Assembly: GCF_037478305.1 (NCBI RefSeq)
Contig: NZ_JBBGAZ010000007.1
Coordinates: 62,001 to 126,000, forward strand
Direction: 5' to 3'
DNA from: Cognatishimia coralii
GTDB taxonomy: Bacteria; Pseudomonadota; Alphaproteobacteria; Rhodobacterales; Rhodobacteraceae
DNA length: 64,000 nt
Part shown: positions 15,248 to 23,483 of the stretch, one piece after another
How the letters are laid out: the number at the start of each line of letters is the position of its first letter
Position numbering within the stretch: the stretch's first letter is position 1
The notes under the pieces: generated by a model
Told to the model about the DNA's origin: nothing
The model's input: the letters and a program-made list of their open reading frames with translations, nothing else
Database searches by the model: none
Made by a program: the position numbers and the translations under genes

Positions 15248-16518
15248 TATTTGTCTCCTACAGAAGATGACGCCCAGGCCAGCCAAACCGCAGCGGTCCA
15301 GGAAAATGTGCCGCCCCCGGCGGGCGAACCTGTCTCGGGGTGGAAATACTCGGCAAAGCCGTGTTCCGCGATCAGCGCGCGCGTCCGAATGCGCAGCGTT
15401 TCGGCCTCTTCCTGATGGCCCATGTCCTGCAAGCCGATGCCGATGAGCGCATTCATGATGGCCCAAGTTGGTCCGCGCCAATAGCGCATGCCGTCAAACA
15501 AAGGCGATGTCTTTGCCAGGCTGGGAATAGGGTAGGTGTTATTGGCCAGTTCCTGGCGGATCGCCTCAAGAGAGGCTTGATCTTCCATGCCCGCATACCA
15601 CACCAAGAAGGTCGCCGAGGTGACGTGGCCAGTGTGTTCGCCCGAGCGCAGGTTGATTGCGTTGAACAGACCGGTGTCCGGATTGCGCAGCGACTGCGCG
15701 CCTTTCATGAGCCGCTCGGACCAAGCGTCGACTTCGGATGTATCCATCCCCATTGCGTTCATCATGAACGAGAGGTCCTTGTTCGCACGTAGCAGGATGA
15801 AGGTGAGGGTCGGATCCGCGACCATGAAGGGGCGGTCTCTGGAGAGTTCTTCTTCGTTCCAGCGACGTTCACGCCCACGATAGACCAGCCACAAATACCG
15901 GTCGTATTCGTCTTTGGTCGGGCGCATGGCGGGATCCACATGCGAGGTGTCGCGTCGCGAATATTCGCCCACGCCCTCTGGATTGATCATGGCCATAGAG
16001 CTGTCCCAATCCGGGCTATTGTCGCGCCCAGCTTCCCATGGGTGGGTTAAGAACACGGCACCTTCGCTTGAGGTACGCCATTTCATGAACCATGCGTGCC
16101 AGGCTTTGATCTTTGGAAGCAGAGCCGCAACGCGTTCCGCTCCAAAGTCCTTGTTTTGCTCCCAGACGCTGCGCACGAAAGTCGCGGCCACCGGCGGTTG
16201 GCTAATGCCGCCTGAGGGAATGGGGCCAATGCCTTCGGTGCCCCAGACATCAGGGCCCGGGAAGTAATCAGGGTCGTTCTGGCGAAACAAGATGTGCGGC
16301 ACCATGCCGTTTGGCCATTGGCCGGAAAACAGCGTGTCAAACTCTTGCCAGGCGCGCTCGACATCGAAGGTGCTAAAGCCCCAACCGCAAAAGGCGCTGT
16401 CCCAATTCCACTGGTATGGATAGAGACCTTCGGTTGGAATGGTATATCCACCGCGATCATTGGCGATCAGAATATCTCGTGCACGTGCGTCCAGTGCGGC
16501 GTTGTCGTGGTTGCTCAT
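15247..16518 (-). CDS. GH63/MGH1-like glycoside hydrolase, glucosylglycerate/mannosylglycerate hydrolase type
   Basis: A 423-residue cytosolic (alpha/alpha)6-barrel glycosidase without a signal peptide. It has YQWNWDSAFCGWGF (about 34-47, with a conserved Asp), HPWEAGRDNSPDWD (about 158-172), RYWRGPTWAIMN (about 344-355) and AEYFHPETG near the C-terminus (candidate catalytic Glu). The pattern and length match GH63-related bacterial glucosylglycerate/mannosylglycerate hydrolases; trehalase is an alternative. It sits between permease and ATPase genes, overlapping both (4 and 1 bp), so it should act on what the transporter brings in, probably a compatible-solute glycoside. Substrate specificity is inferred. 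Confidence 0.75.
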   Translation of the reverse strand: MSNHDNAALDARARDILIANDRGGYTIPTEGLYPYQWNWDSAFCGWGFSTFDVERAWQEFDTLFSGQWPNGMVPHILFRQNDPDYFPGPDVWGTEGIGPIPSGGISQPPVAATFVRSVWEQNKDFGAERVAALLPKIKAWHAWFMKWRTSSEGAVFLTHPWEAGRDNSPDWDSSMAMINPEGVGEYSRRDTSHVDPAMRPTKDEYDRYLWLVYRGRERRWNEEELSRDRPFMVADPTLTFILLRANKDLSFMMNAMGMDTSEVDAWSERLMKGAQSLRNPDTGLFNAINLRSGEHTGHVTSATFLVWYAGMEDQASLEAIRQELANNTYPIPSLAKTSPLFDGMRYWRGPTWAIMNALIGIGLQDMGHQEEAETLRIRTRALIAEHGFAEYFHPETGSPAGGGTFSWTAAVWLAWASSSVGDK

Positions 16519-17729
16519 CCTTTGACACTCCCTGCGGTCAGTCCTTTGGTCATGAAGCGTTCAAGTCCAAGGAAAAGGGCCATAATTGGTAAAGTTGCGA
16601 TCACTGCGCCGGCCATAAGGTGCTGCCGTGGAACTTCGGAAGAGTTCAACGAGGCAACGCCGCGCGTCAGTGTGAATTTCGATGGATCGTCCAGAAGCAT
16701 GAGCGCGAGGAGGAATTCGTTCCAGGCGATCATGAACACGTAGAGGCTCACCGAGGCAAGCGCTGGCAGCGCAAGGGGCAGGGTGATTTTCCAGATCACA
16801 GCCAGGCGGGACAGACCGTCCATGAGGCCTGCTTCCTCGACCTCAGCGGGAAGGCCTCGAAAATAGCCTTGCAGCATGTAAAGCGCGACGGGGATCGTTG
16901 TTACCGGGTAGATCAGCACAATGCCCAGAATCGTGTTGCGCAAGCCTGTCATCGAAAACACGATATAGATTGGCAGGGCGAGGACGATCATTGGAACCAT
17001 ATAGATCAGCAAGATAGACCGGCCAAAAGCGGCACGCCCCCTAAAGCGCAGCCGCGCCACGGCATAGGCCCCGGGAATAGAGAAGGCGAGCGTGATGAAG
17101 ACAGTGATCACCGAGACGTAAAAGCTCGTCCACAGATAAGAGCCGAACCCGAAATCCCCGAAGAGTTCAAAGTAGCTGCGGAACAGGCCCAGCCCTTTAG
17201 ACAGATCAATCGTGAAGTCGAGCGGGTTCTGCAAAAGCTCTTGCTGGTTTTTCAGGCTGGTCATGACCATGACGTAAAAAGGTACAAGCACAATCGTCGT
17301 GAAGAAGATATAGCCAAACCCGGTAAGGAAGCGGATCACGGCCTCTTCGAATTCGTGCTTATCGACAGGGCCGGGCACAAGGCTGTCCAAAATCACCAGC
17401 AACGGCCAGGCGGTGAAGATCGCGAAAAGCACATTTGCCACGATCAGCATCGTTGGTGACACATTCTCGCCGACCAAGATCGCGCCAAATCCCGCAAGGC
17501 TTACAATGACGGCCACCACAGAAAACGCCAAGGAAAGCAGGCGCTTGTCTCGGAAGAAGAGGGTGGTCAGGCCAACACCCAGGCCAAGGACAAGGCTTGA
17601 CCAGAAGGAGGGACGAAAAGGGTCGCCCGTCGAAAAGGACATGATGACAGCGACAATGATTGCGATCGTGAAGGCCCAGAACCAGCCAATGATTGCAGCC
17701 GTCAGATATCCGTTGCGCATGGAGATCAT
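16515..17729 (-). CDS. sugar ABC transporter permease, MalG-like, with N-terminal membrane extension
   Basis: A 404-residue inner-membrane protein. The C-terminal 270 residues are a normal MalG-type permease with the EAA loop (EVEEAGLMDGLSRLAVIWKITLPLALP, about 300-325). The first 115 or so residues form an extra block of about four hydrophobic helices not found in typical 280-residue MalG proteins. An ATG at 17720 is an alternative start. It overlaps the upstream permease gene and the downstream hydrolase gene by 4 bp each. Role: one half of the membrane channel of the sugar importer. Confidence 0.88.
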   Translation of the reverse strand: MISMRNGYLTAAIIGWFWAFTIAIIVAVIMSFSTGDPFRPSFWSSLVLGLGVGLTTLFFRDKRLLSLAFSVVAVIVSLAGFGAILVGENVSPTMLIVANVLFAIFTAWPLLVILDSLVPGPVDKHEFEEAVIRFLTGFGYIFFTTIVLVPFYVMVMTSLKNQQELLQNPLDFTIDLSKGLGLFRSYFELFGDFGFGSYLWTSFYVSVITVFITLAFSIPGAYAVARLRFRGRAAFGRSILLIYMVPMIVLALPIYIVFSMTGLRNTILGIVLIYPVTTIPVALYMLQGYFRGLPAEVEEAGLMDGLSRLAVIWKITLPLALPALASVSLYVFMIAWNEFLLALMLLDDPSKFTLTRGVASLNSSEVPRQHLMAGAVIATLPIMALFLGLERFMTKGLTAGSVKG

Positions 17730-18970
17730 AGCCCTTCCTCCCGGCTCATGAACTTGAAGAAGAAGATCGAGAACACCAGCAAGAAGCCAAAGATCACAAC
17801 AGCCACCGCCGCGCCCGCGCCAATGTTAGAGATCGCGAAGGCCTGTTCATATACGTTGACGGTCAAGGTCCGCGTGCCGGCATTGCCGCCTGTCAGCAAA
17901 AAGATGTCGTCGAACTTGTTAAACGTCCAGATGAAGCGCAGCAGGAACAGGACGCTCAGAATGCCAAGCAGCATCGGCAGGCTCAGGTACCAGAACTTCT
18001 GAAACGGGCTGGCCCCATCCATATCCGCCGCCTCATACATATCGGTATCAATGGACTGCATGCGGGCAAGGATGAACAGGAAGGACAGCGGGAAATAGCG
18101 CCAGATCTCAAACACGGTCACCATGATCAAAGCCTGCGGACGTTGTCCGAAAAAGTTGATCGGACTGTCAGCGACGCCCATCTGCACAAGCAAGGCATTA
18201 ACCGAGCCTGAGAAGGGGTCAAACAGCGTCACCCACGAGAAGGCCACGGCAATGACAGGAGCCACATAAGGGAACAGATAAAGCCCCCGCACGATACCCT
18301 TGCCTCGGAATTCCTTGTTCAAAAGCAGCGCGGCAAAGAGGCCGACGACCAACGCGCCGACGGTGCCCACAATCGTGTAGAACATCGTGGCATAGAGGAC
18401 GGCCCAAAACTCGCGACCATCGAAGATGCGTGCAAAGTTCTCGAGTGTGAATTCTGAGTTTGTGAGAATATTGTCGCCACGCCCCGTGGCCTTGGTTGGG
18501 GTCGCGCCCAGGTCCGGATCTGCGTCCAGAAAAGCCTGGCTAACTTTCACATCGATTTCGATGTTTTCGCGCTGACCGCCTTCAAAATCGCCCAAATCGC
18601 AGAAGAGCGACAGGTTATCCAAGGTGCAACGTTCATCTACGGCAACAATGGTCAGGCCTTCTGGCAACGTGTCGGAAATTGTGACGCCGGTCAGGACTTC
18701 TTTCTGGCTCGAGTTACGCACCCGATAGCGCAAGGTCGCGTCATCACCAGCTTCAGCAGGGCGTCCCCGCAGCTGTTCGCGCACGACGGTTTCAGGTGGG
18801 CGAAGGTCTTCGAGGCCGATGGGCTTAAAACTTACCCAAAAGATCGCAAGGAGCGGGAGGATGACCACAAGGGACACTGAGAAGATTGTAGGGAACAGCA
18901 AGCCCCAGGCCAGTCGCGCCTCGCGCTTGGCTAGCGGCCCTGCACCAGTGGGTGGCACAGCACTCGTCAT
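17726..18970 (-). CDS. sugar ABC transporter permease, MalF-like, with DUF11-like periplasmic insert
   Basis: A 414-residue permease. The first helix (about 20-48) is followed by roughly 115 residues of soluble sequence (55-175) before the remaining helices. The insert reads like a DUF11/conserved-repeat beta-sandwich (YRVRNSSQKEVLTGVTISDT, then LPEGLTIV and a two-cysteine CTLDNLSLFC), which is usually found in surface proteins. The EAA loop is MYEAADMDGASPFQKFWYLSLPM. MalF also carries a periplasmic P2 loop that contacts the binding protein, so the insert may play a similar docking role. First permease gene, 81 bp after the binding-protein gene. Confidence 0.88.
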   Translation of the reverse strand: MTSAVPPTGAGPLAKREARLAWGLLFPTIFSVSLVVILPLLAIFWVSFKPIGLEDLRPPETVVREQLRGRPAEAGDDATLRYRVRNSSQKEVLTGVTISDTLPEGLTIVAVDERCTLDNLSLFCDLGDFEGGQRENIEIDVKVSQAFLDADPDLGATPTKATGRGDNILTNSEFTLENFARIFDGREFWAVLYATMFYTIVGTVGALVVGLFAALLLNKEFRGKGIVRGLYLFPYVAPVIAVAFSWVTLFDPFSGSVNALLVQMGVADSPINFFGQRPQALIMVTVFEIWRYFPLSFLFILARMQSIDTDMYEAADMDGASPFQKFWYLSLPMLLGILSVLFLLRFIWTFNKFDDIFLLTGGNAGTRTLTVNVYEQAFAISNIGAGAAVAVVIFGFLLVFSIFFFKFMSREEGL

Positions 18971-19005
18971 CTCGTGATCTCCGAAAGAAACAGGTTGGTT
19001 TGGGA

Positions 19006-19034
19006 TCAGGCGGCGACGATCGGCCGCCGCCTGA
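19006..19034 (-). promoter_or_regulatory. intercistronic hairpin between binding-protein and permease genes
   Basis: TCAGGCGGCG and CGCCGCCTGA form a perfect 10-bp stem with a 9-nt loop, 17 bp after the binding-protein stop and before the permease start. With no T-tract, it more likely protects the upstream message or reduces read-through than stops transcription completely. Confidence 0.6.
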
Positions 19035-19051
19035 AGGTTCTGAGGAGAAAG

Positions 19052-20401
19052 TTACTCTAGCTCAGAGAGTTCCGCATTCATTTTTGCCACAGCGTCGGTC
19101 GCGCTGATGGTCCCGTCGATGTACTCGCGGGTCACACGGTTGATTGCTTGGCTGTTGATGATCTTGGACGCGAGGCCCAGTTGACCCTCGGACACACCCC
19201 AGCGCTGACCAACATCCAGACCGGACACGATGTTCGCGATCACGTCAGCCGGATACAGCTCGGACAGTGGCGCGCGGCGGTCAACACCAACGTCCAGTTT
19301 GGACCAGCCGTCGATATAGGCGGTTGGGTTTTCCGCGGTCCCGTTGCGAATTGGGAATTTGCCCTCAGGCGCGATGGCCAGAGTATCGAGATACCCTTCG
19401 CTGACTGCAAATTCGACAAAGTCCTGCGCGGCTTCGGTGTCAGCGTCTGCAGTGATACCGAAGTAACGCGTATCCGCCCATGCTGCACCAGCAGGGTTGG
19501 ATGGGCCAGCAAAGTTGGTGATGAAGCCAGTTGCATTCGCCAGCTCACGCGATGTTGGGTCGTCATTGATGGTCACAGGCGCTGCATCACGCAGACCTGC
19601 CAGCTCGTCCATGATGAACGGAGACCAGATGATCATCGCCGCTTGGCCCGCGAAATAAAGTTCGCGAGACTGTTTCCAGTACAATTCGCCAGGAGGGGAG
19701 GCTTCTGCGATCGCTTTGTAGAATTCCAGCGCTTCTACAGTTTTCGCTTCGTCAAAGCCCGAGAAACCGTTCTCGTCCACCGGTGTCGCGCCGTTCGCAA
19801 GCAGAACATGCTCCAGAACCTGGCTCATGAAGCCTTCGTCAACCTTGGTTGCGGCCACAAAGCCGAACATTTCCGGTGGGTTGTGCAATGCCTCAACCGC
19901 GGCCAGCACGTTGGCATAGGTCGTTGGCGCGGCAAGGCCTTTTTCTTCAAAGAGATCTTTGCGGTAGACAACCATTTGGGTCCAGCCATCGACCGGAACA
20001 CCCGCAACGCCATCATCAGTCTGTGCCATTGCGACGCCGCCTGGCGCGAAGGTATCTGCGCCCAAGGACTCCAGGACTTCTTGCGCAGCTTCGGCATCCA
20101 GAATGCCCGCTTCAACCCATGGCAACGCATGCTGCAGTGGGAAGTAGATCACGTCTGGAAGGTCGCCGGCCGCGAAGGCTGCGGTGGCCCGCGTGCTGTA
20201 TTCGCCTTCGTCAACAGGGATCATCTCCACTTTGACGCCGGATGCCGCCTCGTAATCTGCGGCCATTTGCTGTTGGCGCTCAAGGCGCGCAGGCTGCGTT
20301 TCTGTCGTCCAAACGCGGATCTCTTGCGCAACTGCAGCGCTTACAGATGCAATAAGTGCCAGGCCGGAAACGGCGCCGGCCAGTCTAAAATTAAAGGACA
20401 T
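19052..20401 (-). CDS. sugar ABC transporter solute-binding protein (family 1)
   Basis: A 449-residue exported binding protein. The signal peptide is residues 1-25 (basic start, hydrophobic core GAVSGLALIASVSAAVAQ, cleavage after AQ/AxA), and the mature part is a family-1 extracellular sugar-binding protein (EIRVWTTETQPARLERQQ; DGVAGVPVDGWTQMVVYRKDLFEEKGL). The frame extends to 20461, but the ATG at 20401 has GGGAGAGAGGA just upstream and begins the signal peptide. It delivers the sugar or glucosyl-solute to the permeases in the periplasm. First gene of the operon, divergent from the LacI regulator. Confidence 0.92.
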   Translation of the reverse strand: MSFNFRLAGAVSGLALIASVSAAVAQEIRVWTTETQPARLERQQQMAADYEAASGVKVEMIPVDEGEYSTRATAAFAAGDLPDVIYFPLQHALPWVEAGILDAEAAQEVLESLGADTFAPGGVAMAQTDDGVAGVPVDGWTQMVVYRKDLFEEKGLAAPTTYANVLAAVEALHNPPEMFGFVAATKVDEGFMSQVLEHVLLANGATPVDENGFSGFDEAKTVEALEFYKAIAEASPPGELYWKQSRELYFAGQAAMIIWSPFIMDELAGLRDAAPVTINDDPTSRELANATGFITNFAGPSNPAGAAWADTRYFGITADADTEAAQDFVEFAVSEGYLDTLAIAPEGKFPIRNGTAENPTAYIDGWSKLDVGVDRRAPLSELYPADVIANIVSGLDVGQRWGVSEGQLGLASKIINSQAINRVTREYIDGTISATDAVAKMNAELSELE

Positions 20402-20724
20402 TCCTCTCTCCCTATCTGTGGTCCGCCTTCGCGAGATCCACTTTTGCAACACGGCGCTCACTCCCGAACACCATCAGTTTGCTGTGCTTAGGTCCGGCAG
20501 GATTGTGCAATTGCAGCATCAAGCCGACTCGGATCCAAGTCGAGATAAAGGTGATGCAACGTTTAACCAAAGTCAATCATATGTTCGCGTAATTTCTTCA
20601 GAGCTCCGTCCTTTGAGGGCCTTTAATATTGATTAATAAAGGGAATAATGTTAAATAATTCGAGGTGAAATGGTACAACGTTTTGTCGTTTTGATCCTAT
20701 TTGTGCGAGATTGGGGCAGGGAAG
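20402..20724. promoter_or_regulatory. divergent regulatory region with two CAACGTTT boxes (putative LacI-type operators)
   Basis: This 323-bp gap separates the ABC operon from its LacI regulator. CAACGTTT occurs at 20557-20564 and 20676-20683, each centred on the palindrome AACGTT with the central CG typical of LacI-family operators, 119 bp apart. The 20620-20660 stretch is AT-rich and probably contains promoters. The boxes are proposed by position and symmetry only. Confidence 0.45.
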
Positions 20725-21738
20725 ATGACGAAAAAACCGACTCTGGCAAACGTCGCCAATCAGGCCGGTGTTTCCATCGCGACCGCCAGTCAGGTGCTGC
20801 GTGGTACCGGGAGAATTTCTGATACCACTCGAAATTTGGTGAAGGCAGCAGCCAAAAAACTGAACTACGTTCCAGACGCAAGAGCAGCTTCTATGCGGTC
20901 TGGCGCCAACCATGAAATTGGCCTGTCCATTCACAAGATCGCAAACCGTTTCAATGCCGAGATTATTAGCGGTGCCAGTGATTTGCTGGAAGACGAGGGC
21001 TATCTTTTGTCGGTGCTTGATGCGCGCGACGACGTGGTGCGCCAGAGAAAACAGCTTGAAGCGTTCATTCGTTCCTCTCGTGGTGGGCTGATTTGGGTTC
21101 CCGCGGCTGACACGCCTGAATCGACCTTTGATCTATTGAACACGCATGGTTTGCCTAGCGTTACCTTTCTGAGGCGGCCGGAATTCGGAGAACTTGATCA
21201 CGTCGGTATTGAGAACGCGGCTGCAACATTTGCCGCGACCAATCATCTTTTGGATTTGGGGCACACCAAAATTGCCTATCTGGGTGGCGAAGCGAATGTG
21301 GATGTGCGTTCTGAACGTATCGAGGGCTGTCGCAAGGCGCTCAATGCCCGGGGGATCGATGACATCCACATTGTTGACTGTCAGGACAGCCGCTCTGCTG
21401 GTATCGAAGCCATGCACAATTTGATGAAGAAGCATCCTGAGGTAACGGCGGTTGTGTGTAACGGCGACATGGTTGCGATTGGTGCCAGCTTGGCGATCGG
21501 TCAAGTTGGTATGCGCCCGGGCCGCGAGATTTCCGTCGTCGGATTTGACGACACGCCAGATGCAAAATACGCGACCTATCCGCTGACCACATTGGCCGTT
21601 TCGCCTTATGAGCTGGGCCGAAAACTTGCGCGTGTTTTGTTGGAACGTATGAATGAACCGAATATGCCGCCGTCCACGACATTGGTTCCAGCGAAATTGG
21701 TAGAGCGTGAAACAACAGGGGCGCCACCAGCAAAGTGA
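20725..21738 (+). CDS. LacI-family transcriptional regulator
   Basis: A 337-residue LacI/GalR regulator: HTH at residues 5-25 (TLANVANQAGVSIATASQVLRG), hinge helix around YVPDARAASMRSG, and a periplasmic-binding-like effector domain (60-330) with VVCNGDMVAIGA and VVGFDDTPDAKY. The ATG at 20725 is preceded by GCAGGGA; a TTG at 20701 is in frame but places the HTH too deep. It is divergent from the sugar ABC operon and most likely represses it until the imported sugar or a derivative binds. Confidence 0.92.
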   Translation: MTKKPTLANVANQAGVSIATASQVLRGTGRISDTTRNLVKAAAKKLNYVPDARAASMRSGANHEIGLSIHKIANRFNAEIISGASDLLEDEGYLLSVLDARDDVVRQRKQLEAFIRSSRGGLIWVPAADTPESTFDLLNTHGLPSVTFLRRPEFGELDHVGIENAAATFAATNHLLDLGHTKIAYLGGEANVDVRSERIEGCRKALNARGIDDIHIVDCQDSRSAGIEAMHNLMKKHPEVTAVVCNGDMVAIGASLAIGQVGMRPGREISVVGFDDTPDAKYATYPLTTLAVSPYELGRKLARVLLERMNEPNMPPSTTLVPAKLVERETTGAPPAK

Positions 21739-21968
21739 GCAAGGTCCCGGAGCGGCGCGGATTTTGAACATTGGTCCAAATCTGCAGGCGCATCAGTTGA
21801 GGATAGCGCGCGTGGATGGGACTCCAATTTGAAAACTGTTCGGCACCAATTGGGTGCTTCGAATGTCGATCTGCCTAAACAGGGGGGTATCGACAGGGGC
21901 GATTTTCCACGGTTGATCGACCGATGCGCGGCTCTTGCCTGATTGGGTCTCTAGTCTAAGTTTCAAGT

Positions 21969-22397
21969 ATGCGCTTTTTCGTTCTTTTCTTGCTGTTTCC
22001 CATTCCAGCTCTCGCGTGGGAATTCTCGCCAGATCCAATTTGCACGCTTTTTCACCAAAACCCGTCTGCACAGATCACTGTAACTTTTGATCCCGAGCCT
22101 TCGCAGTATCAACTTTCGATCACTCTGGAAGGCAGGAATTGGGATCCGGCTCCGAACTTCGGTATGGCCTTTGACGGAGGGCAAGCGCTTACGATTGGAA
22201 CCGACCGACAGTTGATCCAAGGGAGTACATTGAGTGTGTCGGACAGCGGCTTTGGAAATGTCCTAAACGGACTCGAGTTTAATCAGCGGGTGACGGCTTT
22301 CACCCCAGACCTTGCGGTGTCTTTCAGTTTGGAAGGCGCAGCAGAGCCCGTACAGCAATTTAGAGCCTGCACCGAACCAGTTCCTGCTTTGTCGTAG
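21969..22397 (+). CDS. exported protein of unknown function
   Basis: A 142-residue protein with a clear signal peptide (MRFFVLFLLFPIPALA, cleavage after ALA) and a mature part of about 125 residues rich in beta-type sequence, with two cysteines (PDPICTLF and FRACTEP) placed to form one disulfide near the two ends. I do not recognise the family or any catalytic motif. It stands alone between the LacI gene (230 bp upstream, no signal seen in the gap) and a convergent LysR gene, so context gives little clue. The regular signal peptide and plausible codon use support a real gene. Confidence 0.7.
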   Translation: MRFFVLFLLFPIPALAWEFSPDPICTLFHQNPSAQITVTFDPEPSQYQLSITLEGRNWDPAPNFGMAFDGGQALTIGTDRQLIQGSTLSVSDSGFGNVLNGLEFNQRVTAFTPDLAVSFSLEGAAEPVQQFRACTEPVPALS

Positions 22398-22453
22398 GAC
22401 ATGTGTATCAGCGGAATAGAACGCAGTTTTCTAGCGCCTAATACATTGAATTT

Positions 22454-23401
22454 CTAAGCTCTCCACACTTCCGTGCGTTGGCGCTCGGTGATGGCGCGAG
22501 ACAAGCTTTGAAACTGAAGCGATACATTTTTGACGAACTGTCGAACCGCTGGTGTTCGGTCATTTTCCGTTTTCATCAGCAGGCCAAGTTCGCGTTTTGG
22601 ATGCTGAATGCGGATCGGTAGCGCGTGGATGACCTTGCCAGGGTGCATGAAGACCACCGAATAGGGCAAGACGGTCATAGCGTCTGAACCGGCCAAAATC
22701 GTGATAATTGACGACAGGGACCCACCCGAATAACTCACTTTGAAATCAGTGATCCCAATGCTGCGCAACACATCGCGCAAGTCTTGATACAACGGGCTTC
22801 CTGCAGGTTGGGTGATCCAGGGGTATTCTGAAATATCCTCAAGCCGCAGGTTCTTTTTGCGCGCGAGAGGATGCCCCGAGCTACAGGCGATCACATTTCG
22901 CCCCTTTAGGAATGGGTGAAATTCAAACCCATCTGGCACATCTTCGTCAAGCATCGGGCATATGCCCAGATCAATCGTGCCCAGCTCTAACCGGTCTATC
23001 AGTTCTGAGGCATAGCCATAGCTTTGATCCACACGCACGTCGGGGTGGTTTTGCTGAAACCCGGCGATGATGTTGGAAATCACCCCATCCATGAAAATCG
23101 GAGACCCCGCCACGCGCACGCTGCCTGCCTGCCCGCGCGTGAAGCGATCCACAATGTCTTCGGCGGCTTGGGTCGCCAGATGAATGGCGCGTCCTTCATC
23201 GGCCAACCTGCGCCCGAGTTCCGTTGGCCTTAGAGGGCGGCGTCCTTTCTCAAAAAGGGGCTCATTCAGCCGCTGTTCAAGGTTGGACACCACACGCGAG
23301 AGGCTGGGTTGCGTCTTGCCCAAAGCCAGCGCGCCTTCGCTCAGACCGCCTTCATCGACGATGGCTGCCAGTATTCTGAGGTGGTTTGGGTCTATTTGCA
23401 T
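22454..23401 (-). CDS. LysR-family regulator of the hydroxyquinol cluster
   Basis: A 315-residue LysR regulator: winged HTH (residues 5-65, LRILAAIVDEGGLSEGALALGKTQPSLSRVVSNLEQR) and a two-lobe effector domain. It is transcribed away from the maleylacetate reductase gene across 82 bp containing a GTTGAT-N10-ATCAAC dyad. By position it most likely activates the 23484-31908 operon with an aromatic intermediate as co-inducer, as CatR/ClcR-type regulators do; its close subfamily cannot be told from sequence. Confidence 0.9.
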   Translation of the reverse strand: MQIDPNHLRILAAIVDEGGLSEGALALGKTQPSLSRVVSNLEQRLNEPLFEKGRRPLRPTELGRRLADEGRAIHLATQAAEDIVDRFTRGQAGSVRVAGSPIFMDGVISNIIAGFQQNHPDVRVDQSYGYASELIDRLELGTIDLGICPMLDEDVPDGFEFHPFLKGRNVIACSSGHPLARKKNLRLEDISEYPWITQPAGSPLYQDLRDVLRSIGITDFKVSYSGGSLSSIITILAGSDAMTVLPYSVVFMHPGKVIHALPIRIQHPKRELGLLMKTENDRTPAVRQFVKNVSLQFQSLSRAITERQRTEVWRA

Positions 23402-23417
23402 AACAAAAAGGTATATT

Positions 23418-23439
23418 GTTGATCGCTAATTTTATCAAC
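23418..23439. promoter_or_regulatory. GTTGAT-N10-ATCAAC dyad, putative LysR operator
   Basis: A perfect inverted repeat with 6-bp arms and a 10-bp AT-rich spacer, 17 bp upstream of the LysR start and 45 bp upstream of the maleylacetate reductase ATG. Its position and symmetry suit binding by the divergent regulator. Confidence 0.5.
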
Positions 23440-23483
23440 TTGCGAATTTGTGTCGCCTAGCTTTGCAGTAAGGAGGCCCGAAT

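Noticed and set aside
19148..20491. 447-residue plus-strand frame across the sugar-binding-protein gene
   Set aside because: Antisense of a gene with a signal peptide and ribosome site; the translation is rich in Arg, Cys and His as in shadow frames.
21739..21968. Small frames in the gap between the LacI gene and the exported protein
   Set aside because: None has a convincing start, ribosome site or protein pattern.
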